DNA of 35,001 nt from Geobacteraceae bacterium (GCA_028683555.1 JAQUHN010000020.1:1-35001); one strand, 5' to 3'; positions 8,102 through 17,421 are shown, numbered from the stretch's first letter. Program-made: numbers and translations. Notes: generated by a model from the sequence alone, not told the origin.

Positions 8102-10168
8102 TCAGTTAGTGAAGACCTTGCTCGCTTTAATGGTGATACTGCTTCCATCCATGACGATGGTGGAAGAACCCGCTTTGAAAGTAATCTTGGGTGCTTCAAT
8201 TACATATTCGTCTGCTTTCGAGTAATACTTGCCGCTGATGAACTCGGAAAGATTGGCGCCGATGTTGGTGGTTCTGTCACCTACCACATTCTCCGTCATG
8301 GTGGCCCCGACAAAGACCGCCTTCGCCAAACCCACCTCCTCGGTTTTTGCACAGGCGACTGTCTCGTTCATTATCCCGCCAACAGAAACCTGATAAAGGC
8401 CACCGATGGATAGTTCCTTTGCTGCACCGATGGTCTCCATGGAGTTAATCGCAATAGTTTCGGTCTTGCAGTTGCCGACGGTCAGCGTCATATTGGAACC
8501 AATGGTCTCAGTGTGATTCACTCCAACCTGGATTGATTTATTGGCGCCAATACTTTCGCTCTGATTTGCAACAACATGTTTAGTACGGTCATTGCCGACA
8601 GTCAAAGTTTCGTCATGCCCGACCCGCTGCCCCTTGTCGTTCTTGATCAGGATGTTCCAGTCCTTCTCTCCCTGTATATAGATCTCTTCGTTACCGATTT
8701 TGTCCTCGAAGCGTAGTTCGTTGAAGTTGTCGGGAGTTCCGCCGGGGTAGCTGCGGCTTCTGATGCCGCTTTGTGATTTATTGGCGGGTAGAGAGTAAAG
8801 AGCTGGGGACTCGGCATTGTTAACGTTTCCCACCATTATCGGCCAATCTGGATCGCCATTGATGAAGTCCACCAGCACTTCATCACCTACACGCGGCAGC
8901 GAAACCATGCCCCAGCCGTTGCCACTCCAGTGCTGAGTGGTGCGGAGCCAGCACGAGCTCTTCTCGTCTTTCTTCCCTTCACGATCCCAGTGGAATTGAA
9001 CCTTGATGCGGCCGTATTCGTCGGTGTGGATTTCCTCGCCCGGGGGGCCTGTTACGATGGCGCTCTGCAGGCCTTTTACATATGGTTTTTCAATGGTTTG
9101 CCCAGTGCGGTATACGGTTTTGGACGGGATGGCAATAAAGCTGTTGGAATACGTGTAGTCTCCACCGATTCCGCCATGCTCGCCAAATACTCCGGATTGG
9201 GCGCCATGATGATCAACGGCCGCGAGGCAGTATTCGTCGTTCAACTCATCGAAAGGGTGATCGCTTATGCTGAAGGTAAATCCGGGGGTGAATCGTGAAC
9301 AGTTGCCGTTTCCCTGGATGGTGACTTCAAGCGATTTGACATGTTCAAGGTGGTTTTTGACTTTCGGAGAACCTTCCGGAGGATACCCATAATCACCCGG
9401 GTATTCGTATAATTCATGCTCTGCATGGGTTTCACCTTCTTCGTTAAGTTTCATGTCAAATGACGGCCGTTTGAAATTGTAGTTGGTGTGGGTGACTTTG
9501 CCGGGACAGAGTGCGCGGTTGCAGATGAAATCTCTTATGGTCTCCTTTTCCGCGACCATATTGGAGTCGGTGTTGAACTCCATTTCAGATTCACCGTCTA
9601 TCGGCTCGTAAATGTCTTCAGTATCGGAAAATATGATGGTGTGAGAATCTTTAGTGTGCTCAAAGAAGAAAAAAATGCCTTCTTCTTCCAGTATGCGGCA
9701 CATGAAGCGGAAGTCGCTTTCTCCGTACTGGGTGCAGTAGCGCCTTTTCTGATAGTCGTTTTTCAGGTTGAATTCGTATTCATCCGAGGCAACCCGGTTT
9801 TCTTCCAGAAGTTTTCTGGCTATGTCAATGGCTGTCATGTCCTGGAATATGCGGTAGTTCTTGTTCAGGTTCATGAACCAGATATAGGGCACTACCGTCG
9901 CACTGTATGTATAGAAACGGTCGATGCGGCCCGTCATGGCGAAATTGCATATGTGGCCGTGAAAGTAGCGGTCGACGTCTTTGCCTGCGATGGTCAGCAG
10001 GGCTTCGCTCTTGATTACTTCATCGAGCTTGATCTGGTCCTCGCTGACCAGTCGCAAGGTGATGCTATATGGAACTGATATTTTCTCTTCAGCGTGGAAG
10101 TTCGAAACTGCGATACGGTAATCGGAGCCATCCAATATGTTGAATCGATATTTACTGGTTGGTGCCAT
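8102..10168 (-). CDS. vgrG: VgrG spike protein (TssI)
   Basis: A 688-residue VgrG started at ATG 10168 (MAPTSKYRFNI), preceded by a GTGAGGAC ribosome site. An in-frame ATG at 10195 lacks one. The gp27-like base is seen in YCTQYGESDFRFMCRILEEE, followed by the gp5-like OB domain (HTDEYGRIKVQFHWDREG, CWLRTTQHWSGNGWG). The C-terminal ~190 residues are a needle of short repeats (ETLTVGNDRTKHV, TETIGSNMTLTVG, TENVVGDRTTNIG). It ends in KASKVFTN with no extra toxin domain, so effectors must dock through PAAR or adaptors. It caps the Hcp tube and is the first core gene of the payload region. Confidence 0.97.
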   Translation of the reverse strand: MAPTSKYRFNILDGSDYRIAVSNFHAEEKISVPYSITLRLVSEDQIKLDEVIKSEALLTIAGKDVDRYFHGHICNFAMTGRIDRFYTYSATVVPYIWFMNLNKNYRIFQDMTAIDIARKLLEENRVASDEYEFNLKNDYQKRRYCTQYGESDFRFMCRILEEEGIFFFFEHTKDSHTIIFSDTEDIYEPIDGESEMEFNTDSNMVAEKETIRDFICNRALCPGKVTHTNYNFKRPSFDMKLNEEGETHAEHELYEYPGDYGYPPEGSPKVKNHLEHVKSLEVTIQGNGNCSRFTPGFTFSISDHPFDELNDEYCLAAVDHHGAQSGVFGEHGGIGGDYTYSNSFIAIPSKTVYRTGQTIEKPYVKGLQSAIVTGPPGEEIHTDEYGRIKVQFHWDREGKKDEKSSCWLRTTQHWSGNGWGMVSLPRVGDEVLVDFINGDPDWPIMVGNVNNAESPALYSLPANKSQSGIRSRSYPGGTPDNFNELRFEDKIGNEEIYIQGEKDWNILIKNDKGQRVGHDETLTVGNDRTKHVVANQSESIGANKSIQVGVNHTETIGSNMTLTVGNCKTETIAINSMETIGAAKELSIGGLYQVSVGGIMNETVACAKTEEVGLAKAVFVGATMTENVVGDRTTNIGANLSEFISGKYYSKADEYVIEAPKITFKAGSSTIVMDGSSITIKASKVFTN

Positions 10169-10227
10169 GATAGTCCTCACTATTCCAGAGTTCATGCTTG
10201 ATAACGAATTCTATTGAGATCCCTGTA

Positions 10228-11106
10228 CTATTTTCGTTTCTTTTTATTGTGTCGCTTTGATACGACATGATTTCCTGCATCAAGCTGTTTTTGTGGAGGC
10301 CGGTAGTCCTTCATCAGCCAACGGGCCATGAAAAAGCCGCGCCGCAGTTCCTGGATCTTCTCGTAGTCGGCGTTCTGGAAGCGGCAGCCTTGCTCTTTTT
10401 CAATTCTGCGGAGAAGGAAAATACGAACATGCGCCGGGCCAATGCTTTTGAAAATCATATAAGAGATACTCAAAGTTACTAAAGGTGCCGCAAAAAATAT
10501 GGCATTTTGCCGATCTCCTGTATATATCTGAAACAGCAATGGTATAGTCCCAATGCCCGCTCCGATAATCAAATGCGGATACGCAATTTTTTTGTAATTT
10601 ACCGTATCGCTGGTTAATGTCGGGCTGACCTGATGCTTTGAATAATCAATATATTTTTCGATTTGCTGCCGCCAGCTATCGGTTCCATCCCATACTCCTA
10701 TATCCCTCGCAGTAAGGAGTATGCTAATCACCAAAGTCAAGGCCATGCCCGCTGCATTCACATTGAACGCAAACCAGAGCAGGTCGTGACGACCGGCCCA
10801 TACAATGGCACAGGCAAAGACACTTCCTCCAAGCAAAATTCCTAACAAAGCAATAAAATAGTGCTGCATCACGATTGAATACACCGGCGAAAATTCTGCC
10901 CTATATTTAATAAACAATCCAAGAACAATACTCAGGGCAGCTGCTAGGCCGACAACAATCAGAAATATATCACCCTGTACATTATCCTCGTTTAGGTCAC
11001 AGAGCATGATGAGATAAAACATACCGACCGCTAAAGCACTCCCGCCACTATAGGCATACCATGCCTTGGGCAGAAGGGTTGAGGCATCATCGATTGAATA
11101 CATCAT
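10228..11106 (-). CDS. Polytopic membrane protein, candidate immunity to the preceding effector
   Basis: A 292-residue membrane protein with about six hydrophobic segments, including WYAYSGGSALAVGMFYLIML, FLIVVGLAAALSIVLGLFI, YFIALLGILLGGSVFACAIV, WFAFNVNAAGMALTLVISIL, HLIIGAGIGTIPLLFQIY and IFFAAPLVTLSISYMIF. It ends in a very basic tail (KRHNKKKRK) that should remain cytoplasmic. The ribosome site (AGGAGGC) lies within the last codons of the preceding gene and the start follows two bases after its stop, so the two are co-translated. Immunity proteins to pore-forming T6SS effectors are usually polytopic inner-membrane proteins, which fits. I do not recognise the family. Confidence 0.72.
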   Translation of the reverse strand: MMYSIDDASTLLPKAWYAYSGGSALAVGMFYLIMLCDLNEDNVQGDIFLIVVGLAAALSIVLGLFIKYRAEFSPVYSIVMQHYFIALLGILLGGSVFACAIVWAGRHDLLWFAFNVNAAGMALTLVISILLTARDIGVWDGTDSWRQQIEKYIDYSKHQVSPTLTSDTVNYKKIAYPHLIIGAGIGTIPLLFQIYTGDRQNAIFFAAPLVTLSISYMIFKSIGPAHVRIFLLRRIEKEQGCRFQNADYEKIQELRRGFFMARWLMKDYRPPQKQLDAGNHVVSKRHNKKKRK

Positions 11107-11108
11107 GG

Positions 11109-12116
11109 TTAGCCTCCTATTATCTCTTTCCTCATATTGTCCGTTTTGTCAGGCATGTGAAAATGATTCCATAGCAGTTGCGCACCGATTCCTACGCCAA
11201 GTGCAAGCAGAATAACTGGAACTGAAAAAGCTGCCGCACTAAACACTCCAACCGCAATTGCCTCAGTTAATACGCTAGCGCCAAATCCCACCGCATTCCC
11301 TGGCTGGTTCCTAATTTCGCTATTGCTGAACTTGTATGCATCCCAGTGCAGATTCCCATATGCGTCACGGCCGACGCTGTCATATAGGTCAAAGGCAACA
11401 GTCGGCGCAAAGGTAAGGACACCGCCGCCAAGCTTGCCATTAAATAATCGCATCTTGCTTGACATGCTTTCCAGTTCAACCAAGCTTTTTACATCCCTTG
11501 CTCGTGCGCTGAATCCGCCTCTGATTGACCTGGTTTTGATGGCATTTTTTGAAAATTTTGGAGATATGACCTTGACCGGTTGTCCGGTAATCTTTACCCG
11601 CAGCCTGGGCGGGCCTTTCCCGCTTTTGTTGGCGTTATAGAGGGTCATGTGGCTGTTGATCTTTACGCTCTGGGCCTTCCCGGCTACAATCCTTGCAGCG
11701 GCGCTGGTTATCTTGTGTTGCGCGGCAATTGCTTTGCCGGCCTGTGCAACGGATTTGGCGTTGTTTAAAATATTGCCGCGACCGAACGTTACCTCCCCAA
11801 TGTTTTCATGGAAATTGGCGCTTGCATTAAAAAGTTCACCATCCAGATAATCGCTCAGCCAGCCAGCTTCGGGATTGCTTGAAACTACGCGGGAGGCAAG
11901 TTCATACGCCAGCGGGTCATCCAAATCAAAATCGCCATTCAGCGTTTCGTGGGAGACGCACCAATAAGTGGATGTTTCGAGAGTCGGCACCGGTCTTGAA
12001 AAAGACGGATACGCCATTTGTTTGTACAGTAACAGCTCGTGTTGCATTGCCAGCGCCTGGCGTTCCGCTTCTTGCTGCCATTTTGTCGTGTCGGGTTTCT
12101 TGTTGGCTTGTGCCAT
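11109..12116 (-). CDS. Putative membrane-inserting T6SS effector
   Basis: A 335-residue protein with a soluble, charged N-terminal two thirds and a single long hydrophobic hairpin near the C-terminus (about residues 275-318: GFGASVLTEAIAVGVFSAAA then FSVPVILLALGVGIGAQLL). The architecture, a cytosolic body plus a glycine/alanine-rich hydrophobic hairpin and no signal peptide, is that of colicin-like or T6SS pore-forming toxins. It sits immediately after tssG-tssF and before a polytopic partner and vgrG. The start has a GAGGCAT ribosome site. I do not recognise a family, and the toxin role is inferred from architecture and context only. Confidence 0.65.
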   Translation of the reverse strand: MAQANKKPDTTKWQQEAERQALAMQHELLLYKQMAYPSFSRPVPTLETSTYWCVSHETLNGDFDLDDPLAYELASRVVSSNPEAGWLSDYLDGELFNASANFHENIGEVTFGRGNILNNAKSVAQAGKAIAAQHKITSAAARIVAGKAQSVKINSHMTLYNANKSGKGPPRLRVKITGQPVKVISPKFSKNAIKTRSIRGGFSARARDVKSLVELESMSSKMRLFNGKLGGGVLTFAPTVAFDLYDSVGRDAYGNLHWDAYKFSNSEIRNQPGNAVGFGASVLTEAIAVGVFSAAAFSVPVILLALGVGIGAQLLWNHFHMPDKTDNMRKEIIGG

Positions 12117-12155
12117 ATATGCCTCGCATTTCTCAATTCATGAAACGGTGCGCGT

Positions 12156-14945
12156 TTACACTACACTCTTGTCACCAAATCGTGCCGGCCATTCAAACTG
12201 GTGTGAACCGTCCGTGTCTTCGACGGACATGCGTATGTAGCAAAACGCTGATACATATCCGCCCAGAAAGCGTTCAAACGCGCAGGCGAACAGGTACAGA
12301 TCTCCCGGGCCGGAGAAATTTGCCGCATGCAGCTTTAGACGTATGTCGCAGCCCCTGTACATCTTGCCGCTTAAAATTCTGTCCGACTGTTTTATCTCTA
12401 TTGATTCAATGGCTTCGATACGTTCAATGTTTGCCTGAAAAGCAGCATGATTACGGTTATCCGTTATGGCAAGTTCCTTTAATGCGGCCTTGATGCCAGG
12501 GAGTGCTTCTAGTGACGTTCCGTTGAGAATCAGGATCGATAACAGTTTCCACTGGCGGTTTGGCTGGATTCCGGAGCTGGCGTAGTGTGTTACCTGACTG
12601 ATGTTTGACGGCTGCAGTGGTTCCGGTGTCGTGGATGCCGGTACGCATACGTCTCCTGGTCCAAGTTGCTCAGCAAGTGTGCCGTTGGAGCAGGTGAGAT
12701 CTATATCGATTTTTGTTTTGTAACCGGAAGATGCATCCTGAAGCGCGGGAAGGTTAATGCAGGTATCATATCCTTCATCTTTGTTTGATTGAATGTACGA
12801 CAGGCAATAATTGGTATTCCCAGCCAAATCGTGGATTTCTTTCTGCGACCGGCCGTATAGTGTTTTGCCACTTCCAATCTTGTTGAATGCCGAGACTTTG
12901 TCGACCGAATAGATTCGATAGTTTTCAGGCTTACTCCCGGACACGGAGATTCTGCTTTGTGTTCCGCAGCGATCAAGGAGTATTGGTCTGGCTTTATGCT
13001 CGAACAGATTGATTGCCGGCACGGCGTGCAGGGCAAAACTGTTTGCGCCGACTGTCGGTTTGTACGGAAGGGTTGACGCAAGTTCGAATTCAATCATGCA
13101 TGAGGCGCTTTCTCCAAGCAGGCGACATTTGTCCATTCCATGTAAATCCAGAAACAGATACTTTTCGGGAAACAGAAAGTACTCCTGCAACACCAGGTGC
13201 CCGGGCATATGACAATTTTCTCCGGCAAGAATGGTTTCGTTCCTATCGAATCCGAACGGTTTCAGGTTCCCTGCCGGAAGCCGGATGTAATTGCCGGAGG
13301 TTGTGATGGTGATCTGTTTCAGATAACGCATGAGCATCAGATAGGTGTCACTGGCATGACGATAGGTTCCTGATAGAAACAGTCTGAGCGAATCCCCCTG
13401 CCATGCGGAAAGAGGCATCTGGTTCAGTTCCAGATCCAGAACGATGACCGGGAGCTTGCCGGATGGTTCGATATATCTGGCATTTGTAATTTTCACCGGA
13501 TGGACGGATATGTCGAAACAGCTTCTGAAACGGCACGTCGTACCCCGTACCGGAACCGAATCCACCTGGGCGCCTGCACTGACAGTCAATGGTTGGGTCA
13601 TGTGCTCTTTGGGGGTGAACGCAACTATGGTCGTTGCCGGTACGGGTTTGAGGCAGTGGGGCTGCAGGGTGTCCATGACCGGGTGAATGAACTCCGGGAA
13701 GTCATCGTCAAGCTTCCGTTGCAGCAGGGCATTGAGAAACGCCGTCCCCTCGAAAAGCCGCTCAATCCCCGGATCAGCCATGGGCCCGCTCATGAGCGAC
13801 GCGAGGTTTTCGTGCTGTTCGACAAAGCGGATCGCCAGTTCGCCGAGGACGGCACGTTCCTGCTGGTAGTAGTCGGCCAGGCTGCGGCCGGCATTGGCGG
13901 AAGGGTTACAGGCAACGGTCTGCCCGGATGGTGCCTTGAACGGAAAGGCGGGCACCTGGAATGCGGCGCTCACTTCGCCGAGAGTGTCACCGGAAAAGCA
14001 CCAGGTATTGAGACCCAGACGCGCCTTCGGGTCGCCAAGCTGGATCGGTTTTGCCTCGCCGGCCGCAAGGACAAGATACATATCCACGGCAAGGGGGTCG
14101 ACCAAGTAAAACCTGACGTATTCTGCTAACCTTTCATTCCAGTCGGTACTCGGCAGATAGTTGTTGTACTCCTCCCAGCTTACCGGTCCGACGCTTATAC
14201 GTATTTTCCCCATCCGGTCTACTATCTCGCTGCCGAGCACCGTATCCACCCCCAGCCGGCAACCGGACAGTCCCATGCACATCCGCTGGTCCTTGGGAAT
14301 CGGAACCATCCGTCGCACGTTCTGGATAATCCTGATCCGCGGCTCAAACAGCGCGTCCCGCAGGATGGTTGCAAGGCCAAGGGCGGAGCGGGGAAACTGG
14401 CTCAAAATGCCGGTGTAGCGCAGCAGGGAAAAGGAGTCAGCCACACTGGCTGCCAACTCCTTCTCGCCAAGACCGATGAGGCAGAGGAGTCTCTCCCGGT
14501 CAACCGGGTTATTCTCTTCCACGACGCGGACAAAGAGGCGATATTTGCTCCAGCACTGGAAATAGAGGTGGTAGAGCCGTTGATGAATAATGTCGACGAA
14601 ATCTCGCAACACCGATTCGTCCGATGATGCTTCGTCCATAAGGTCTTCGCTGTAAAAATTCGGCAGGGGAGAGGAGGAACCGTACAGAGCGAGAAAGGTT
14701 GCCGTGATCCGGAGATGGGAACCGTCCGTCTCGACTTGGGCCACATCGGAAGCGGGAAATGCCAGCGAAAGCTCGGGACGGACCCGGACCCGGTCCTGCC
14801 ACGGGACTTCAGGCAGCCCTTCTTCGCCGCGCGGGTCCAGAAACCTGCGGGCCAGGCGCATGACCTGGACAAAGGAGAATTCGTAACCTTGCGTCAAGAG
14901 TTCGCTCATCACTGGAGAGGGTGTCATCCCTGTCGCAAAGGCCAT
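12156..14945 (-). CDS. TssG-TssF baseplate fusion protein
   Basis: A 929-residue protein joining two baseplate subunits. Residues ~1-340 are TssG: the N-terminal YEFSFVQVMRLARRF, the LALYGSSSPLPNFYSEDL block, and LNTWCFSGDTLGEV near its end. A short linker (~341-352) leads into a complete TssF at ~353-929, starting SLADYYQQERAVLGELA and containing SGPMADPGIERLFEGTAFL, KPVPATTIVAFTP and a terminal GDLYLFACAFERFLGGY. TssG is normally ~330-350 residues and ends there. The TssF half is clearly homologous to, but diverged from, the stand-alone TssF just upstream. The gene starts 22 bases inside that tssF; a second ATG at 14927 would overlap its stop as ATGA. There is no frameshift or stop at the junction, so the fusion is a single open frame. 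Confidence 0.95.
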   Translation of the reverse strand: MAFATGMTPSPVMSELLTQGYEFSFVQVMRLARRFLDPRGEEGLPEVPWQDRVRVRPELSLAFPASDVAQVETDGSHLRITATFLALYGSSSPLPNFYSEDLMDEASSDESVLRDFVDIIHQRLYHLYFQCWSKYRLFVRVVEENNPVDRERLLCLIGLGEKELAASVADSFSLLRYTGILSQFPRSALGLATILRDALFEPRIRIIQNVRRMVPIPKDQRMCMGLSGCRLGVDTVLGSEIVDRMGKIRISVGPVSWEEYNNYLPSTDWNERLAEYVRFYLVDPLAVDMYLVLAAGEAKPIQLGDPKARLGLNTWCFSGDTLGEVSAAFQVPAFPFKAPSGQTVACNPSANAGRSLADYYQQERAVLGELAIRFVEQHENLASLMSGPMADPGIERLFEGTAFLNALLQRKLDDDFPEFIHPVMDTLQPHCLKPVPATTIVAFTPKEHMTQPLTVSAGAQVDSVPVRGTTCRFRSCFDISVHPVKITNARYIEPSGKLPVIVLDLELNQMPLSAWQGDSLRLFLSGTYRHASDTYLMLMRYLKQITITTSGNYIRLPAGNLKPFGFDRNETILAGENCHMPGHLVLQEYFLFPEKYLFLDLHGMDKCRLLGESASCMIEFELASTLPYKPTVGANSFALHAVPAINLFEHKARPILLDRCGTQSRISVSGSKPENYRIYSVDKVSAFNKIGSGKTLYGRSQKEIHDLAGNTNYCLSYIQSNKDEGYDTCINLPALQDASSGYKTKIDIDLTCSNGTLAEQLGPGDVCVPASTTPEPLQPSNISQVTHYASSGIQPNRQWKLLSILILNGTSLEALPGIKAALKELAITDNRNHAAFQANIERIEAIESIEIKQSDRILSGKMYRGCDIRLKLHAANFSGPGDLYLFACAFERFLGGYVSAFCYIRMSVEDTDGSHQFEWPARFGDKSVV

Positions 14946-16675
14946 CGATAACTAACCCCCCGTAGCATTTCGTCCAGTGTCAGCCTGCTGAAACAGTTAA
15001 TCGATGCGTACCCCGCGAGGAAATGATCCAGCACAGACCCGAACAGATACAAATCTCCCGCTCCGGCAAAATGATCCTGGCGGACCTTCAACCGGACATT
15101 GGTCCCCCGTATGGAAGCACCCGCAACCAGGGTCTCTCCCGGCCCCATTGAAACCTCCTCAATGCCCGCTATTCTCTTCAGGTTGGCTGTATCCGGGCTG
15201 CCGGTTGAGTTTTCCCGGAACAGATACAGCTGGAGCAATGTCCGCAAATTATCGTCGCATGCCAACGAAACGTGATTCAGATAAAGATGGCTCGTGAGCT
15301 GCCAAAGAAGTCCGTCACCCAAAGGCGGAAGAAATCCGGGGTTTACCGGCGTAATGTTCCGGAAAGAAACGGTATCGGGAATACCGCTAATCGGAACAAA
15401 AATATCACCAATACGAAGACTCTCGGGAAGGGCGCCGTTAGTACAGGTAAGCCCTATTGACAGGGTTTCTTCAACCGGGAAAGCAGCCCCGACCGGGAAC
15501 ACCACACTGAGATAAGCATCATACCCGCCATGCACTGGTGATTTTTCCAGATCAGCATGGTAGACCGGGGCTTCGCACCTGTCGGAACCGAACAACTCAA
15601 ATGCCGCATAGCTCCGCTCCCGGCCGGTCTGACGATTGAAGCCGGATACCCGGTCGACTGAGAATACCTGGCAGCATGAGGGATTCGGTCCGGAAGGACG
15701 AACGAAATATCGGCTTGCGCGATGATCGACATAAACAGGATCGGCTTCGTGGGAAAATATGTTTACGGCAGGTACCGCATGCAGGATGAAATTCCCGCTG
15801 CCAATCCGCAGCGGTCCGGTGGGGAGACTGTCCATTTCAAAAATTACGTTGAACTGCCTGCCGTTTCCCCGATGTTCCCAGCGTTCCCAGCCGCCAAACT
15901 CGAGAAACAGGAATTTTTCCGGAGCGTTGAAATATTCCTGGAGCAGACGATAGCCTGGAAATGCATGGGGAGGGAACGGATACAGGGTTTCGGTTTCGTC
16001 GAAACCGGCCGGGTTCAAACATGCGGCTGGAAGTTTCACGGTACCGCCATCTTCAGCGGCAATGATGATTTGTGTAAGGTGCAGACATAAGAGTCGATAC
16101 AACTCGGTGGCAGTGGCACGGTCGCCAGCCAGGAACAGTCGAAGATTTTTCGGCCGCCATTGGGAAAGGGGAAGGTCTTGCAGCGTAAACGACAGTTTTA
16201 TTGAGGTACTACCCGATGTTTGTGTAATCGTGGCGTCTGTCAGTTCCAGCGGGTGAATTTCCAAATCGCAGGAGGTCGAGAACCAGCATGATGTCCCGTC
16301 AACCGTCCTGGAAGCAAGCTGAGCCCCGGCCGCGACAGTGATGGATTGTCCCCCGATTGGTTTCGGGGTAAAAGCAACAATGGTACTTGCCGGAACCGGC
16401 CGCAAAAAATGCGGCAGGATCAGCTGCGTCAGCTTCCGTACGAGTTCAGGAAAATCGACATCGAGCTTCCTTCCCAGCAAACCGTTCTGAAAGGCAACCG
16501 CTTCCAGAAGCCGCTCCACATCCGGATCGGTCATGGGTCCACTCAAAAGCGGCGCCAGCGCCGGATTGGCATTCGCAAACTCAACCGCAAGCTCCCTCAG
16601 TCGAATCAACTCCTTCTGATTGCATTTGCTTGTCAAACTTTTCCCTCTCTGAACAGCACGGTAAGCATGGATCAC
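14924..16675 (-). CDS. tssF: TssF baseplate protein (stand-alone copy)
   Basis: A 583-residue TssF with the family blocks LRELAVEFANANPALAPLLS, SGPMTDPDVERLLEAVAF, RKLDVDFPELVRKL, RPVPASTIVAFTP and a C-terminal GAGDLYLFGSVLDHFLAGYA followed by SINCFSRLTL. TssF and TssG form the T6SS baseplate wedge, equivalent to phage T4 gp6 and gp7. The GTG start at 16675 overlaps the tssE stop (GTGA). The first ~18 residues do not match the usual DYYxxEL N-terminus, so an internal TTG near 16636 is an alternative start. It is one of two TssF sequences here; the other is fused to TssG immediately downstream. Confidence 0.95.
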   Translation of the reverse strand: MIHAYRAVQRGKSLTSKCNQKELIRLRELAVEFANANPALAPLLSGPMTDPDVERLLEAVAFQNGLLGRKLDVDFPELVRKLTQLILPHFLRPVPASTIVAFTPKPIGGQSITVAAGAQLASRTVDGTSCWFSTSCDLEIHPLELTDATITQTSGSTSIKLSFTLQDLPLSQWRPKNLRLFLAGDRATATELYRLLCLHLTQIIIAAEDGGTVKLPAACLNPAGFDETETLYPFPPHAFPGYRLLQEYFNAPEKFLFLEFGGWERWEHRGNGRQFNVIFEMDSLPTGPLRIGSGNFILHAVPAVNIFSHEADPVYVDHRASRYFVRPSGPNPSCCQVFSVDRVSGFNRQTGRERSYAAFELFGSDRCEAPVYHADLEKSPVHGGYDAYLSVVFPVGAAFPVEETLSIGLTCTNGALPESLRIGDIFVPISGIPDTVSFRNITPVNPGFLPPLGDGLLWQLTSHLYLNHVSLACDDNLRTLLQLYLFRENSTGSPDTANLKRIAGIEEVSMGPGETLVAGASIRGTNVRLKVRQDHFAGAGDLYLFGSVLDHFLAGYASINCFSRLTLDEMLRGVSYRWPLRQG

Positions 16676-17082
16676 CTTCGGACCAGAATCCTGCCGTCGG
16701 CATCCACCACCGTTTCAAGAAGTACCTGCTGGCCACCCTCAGTTACCAGGCAGGCGATGATCTGAAAACGCAGCGTAAGATCGCTATCCTCCCGCGGCAA
16801 AAACGTTACGCTTGTCCCGGAAAGCCGAGGCTCGTAGCTGTTGATGGCATTCCTAATGCTCCCTTCAATCTGGTATACAGAATCCGGATAGGTCTGCAGA
16901 AAATCGACAAAATCAGGAACCCCGTAATCGTCGGCGACAGGAACATTTCCCTGCCTGGTATTGAGAATCCGCTGCAGGTGCTCGACGACCGAATCTATGC
17001 ACCGTTTGCGTTCAGTGCCGCCGCGTCGAAATGGTTCCGATTCCTGGGAGCGGATTCGCTCGAATAATCGTTCTTCATGCAT
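16672..17082 (-). CDS. tssE: TssE, gp25-like baseplate protein
   Basis: A 136-residue protein of the gp25/TssE family, of typical length. Hallmarks are the N-terminal EERLFERIR, the central YGVPDFVDF, the SIRNAINSYEPRLSG block with the conserved EPRL motif, and a final LRFQIIACLV strand. It attaches the baseplate to the first sheath ring. It heads the baseplate group tssE-tssF-tssGF, follows the small periplasmic protein by 21 bases, and overlaps tssF. Confidence 0.95.
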   Translation of the reverse strand: MHEERLFERIRSQESEPFRRGGTERKRCIDSVVEHLQRILNTRQGNVPVADDYGVPDFVDFLQTYPDSVYQIEGSIRNAINSYEPRLSGTSVTFLPREDSDLTLRFQIIACLVTEGGQQVLLETVVDADGRILVRR

Positions 17083-17103
17083 CTAAGTTCACACCCCATA
17101 AAA

Positions 17104-17397
17104 TCAATACTCTTTTGGCCTTACTATGAGCATTGCTATCTCGCTAATCGCTACAATTCGGTTACCATAGCCCTGGTTGGGAAATTCTCCCAGCTCCACG
17201 ACCTCACTGGTCACATTACAAACTTTTCCTGTTATTTCAGTCCCATCCGCAAGGCGTATTTTGACTCGCTTACCTTTCCAGTCACCCAGTATTTTCTGTA
17301 CAGTATCACCGGGCTTGACAGTAAAATCATCAGCAAACGCACCATTAACCAGACATAGGCTTGCCAGAAAAAATAATGCAATAACATAATATTTCAT
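17104..17397 (-). CDS. Small exported Sm-like beta-barrel protein
   Basis: A 97-residue protein with a clear signal peptide (MKYYVIALFFLASLCLVNGAFA, likely cleavage before DD). The mature part (WKGKRVKIRLADGTEITGKV, then VCNVTSEVVELGE, then RIVAISEIAMLIV) has the strand pattern of an Sm/SH3-like barrel: a strand pair around a DG turn, followed by an IPISEI-like final strand. It is the first gene of the group leading into tssE and sits behind a perfect TATAAT. It has a ribosome site (AAAAGGGGC) seven or so bases from the ATG. I know no T6SS core component of this kind. A periplasmic role next to a cytoplasmic baseplate operon is unexplained. Confidence 0.7.
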   Translation of the reverse strand: MKYYVIALFFLASLCLVNGAFADDFTVKPGDTVQKILGDWKGKRVKIRLADGTEITGKVCNVTSEVVELGEFPNQGYGNRIVAISEIAMLIVRPKEY

Positions 17398-17421
17398 GCA
17401 AAGCCCCTTTTCTTACTGTGA

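Noticed and set aside
10169-10195. Longer N-terminus for VgrG
   Set aside because: The upstream ATG lacks a ribosome site, whereas the ATG at 10168 has GAGGAC in place and begins at the usual VgrG N-terminus.
12156-14945. TssG-TssF fusion as a frameshift artefact
   Set aside because: The frame is open through the junction with a plausible linker, and the TssF half is complete and diverged from its neighbour, so an error would have to have removed a stop and restored the frame.
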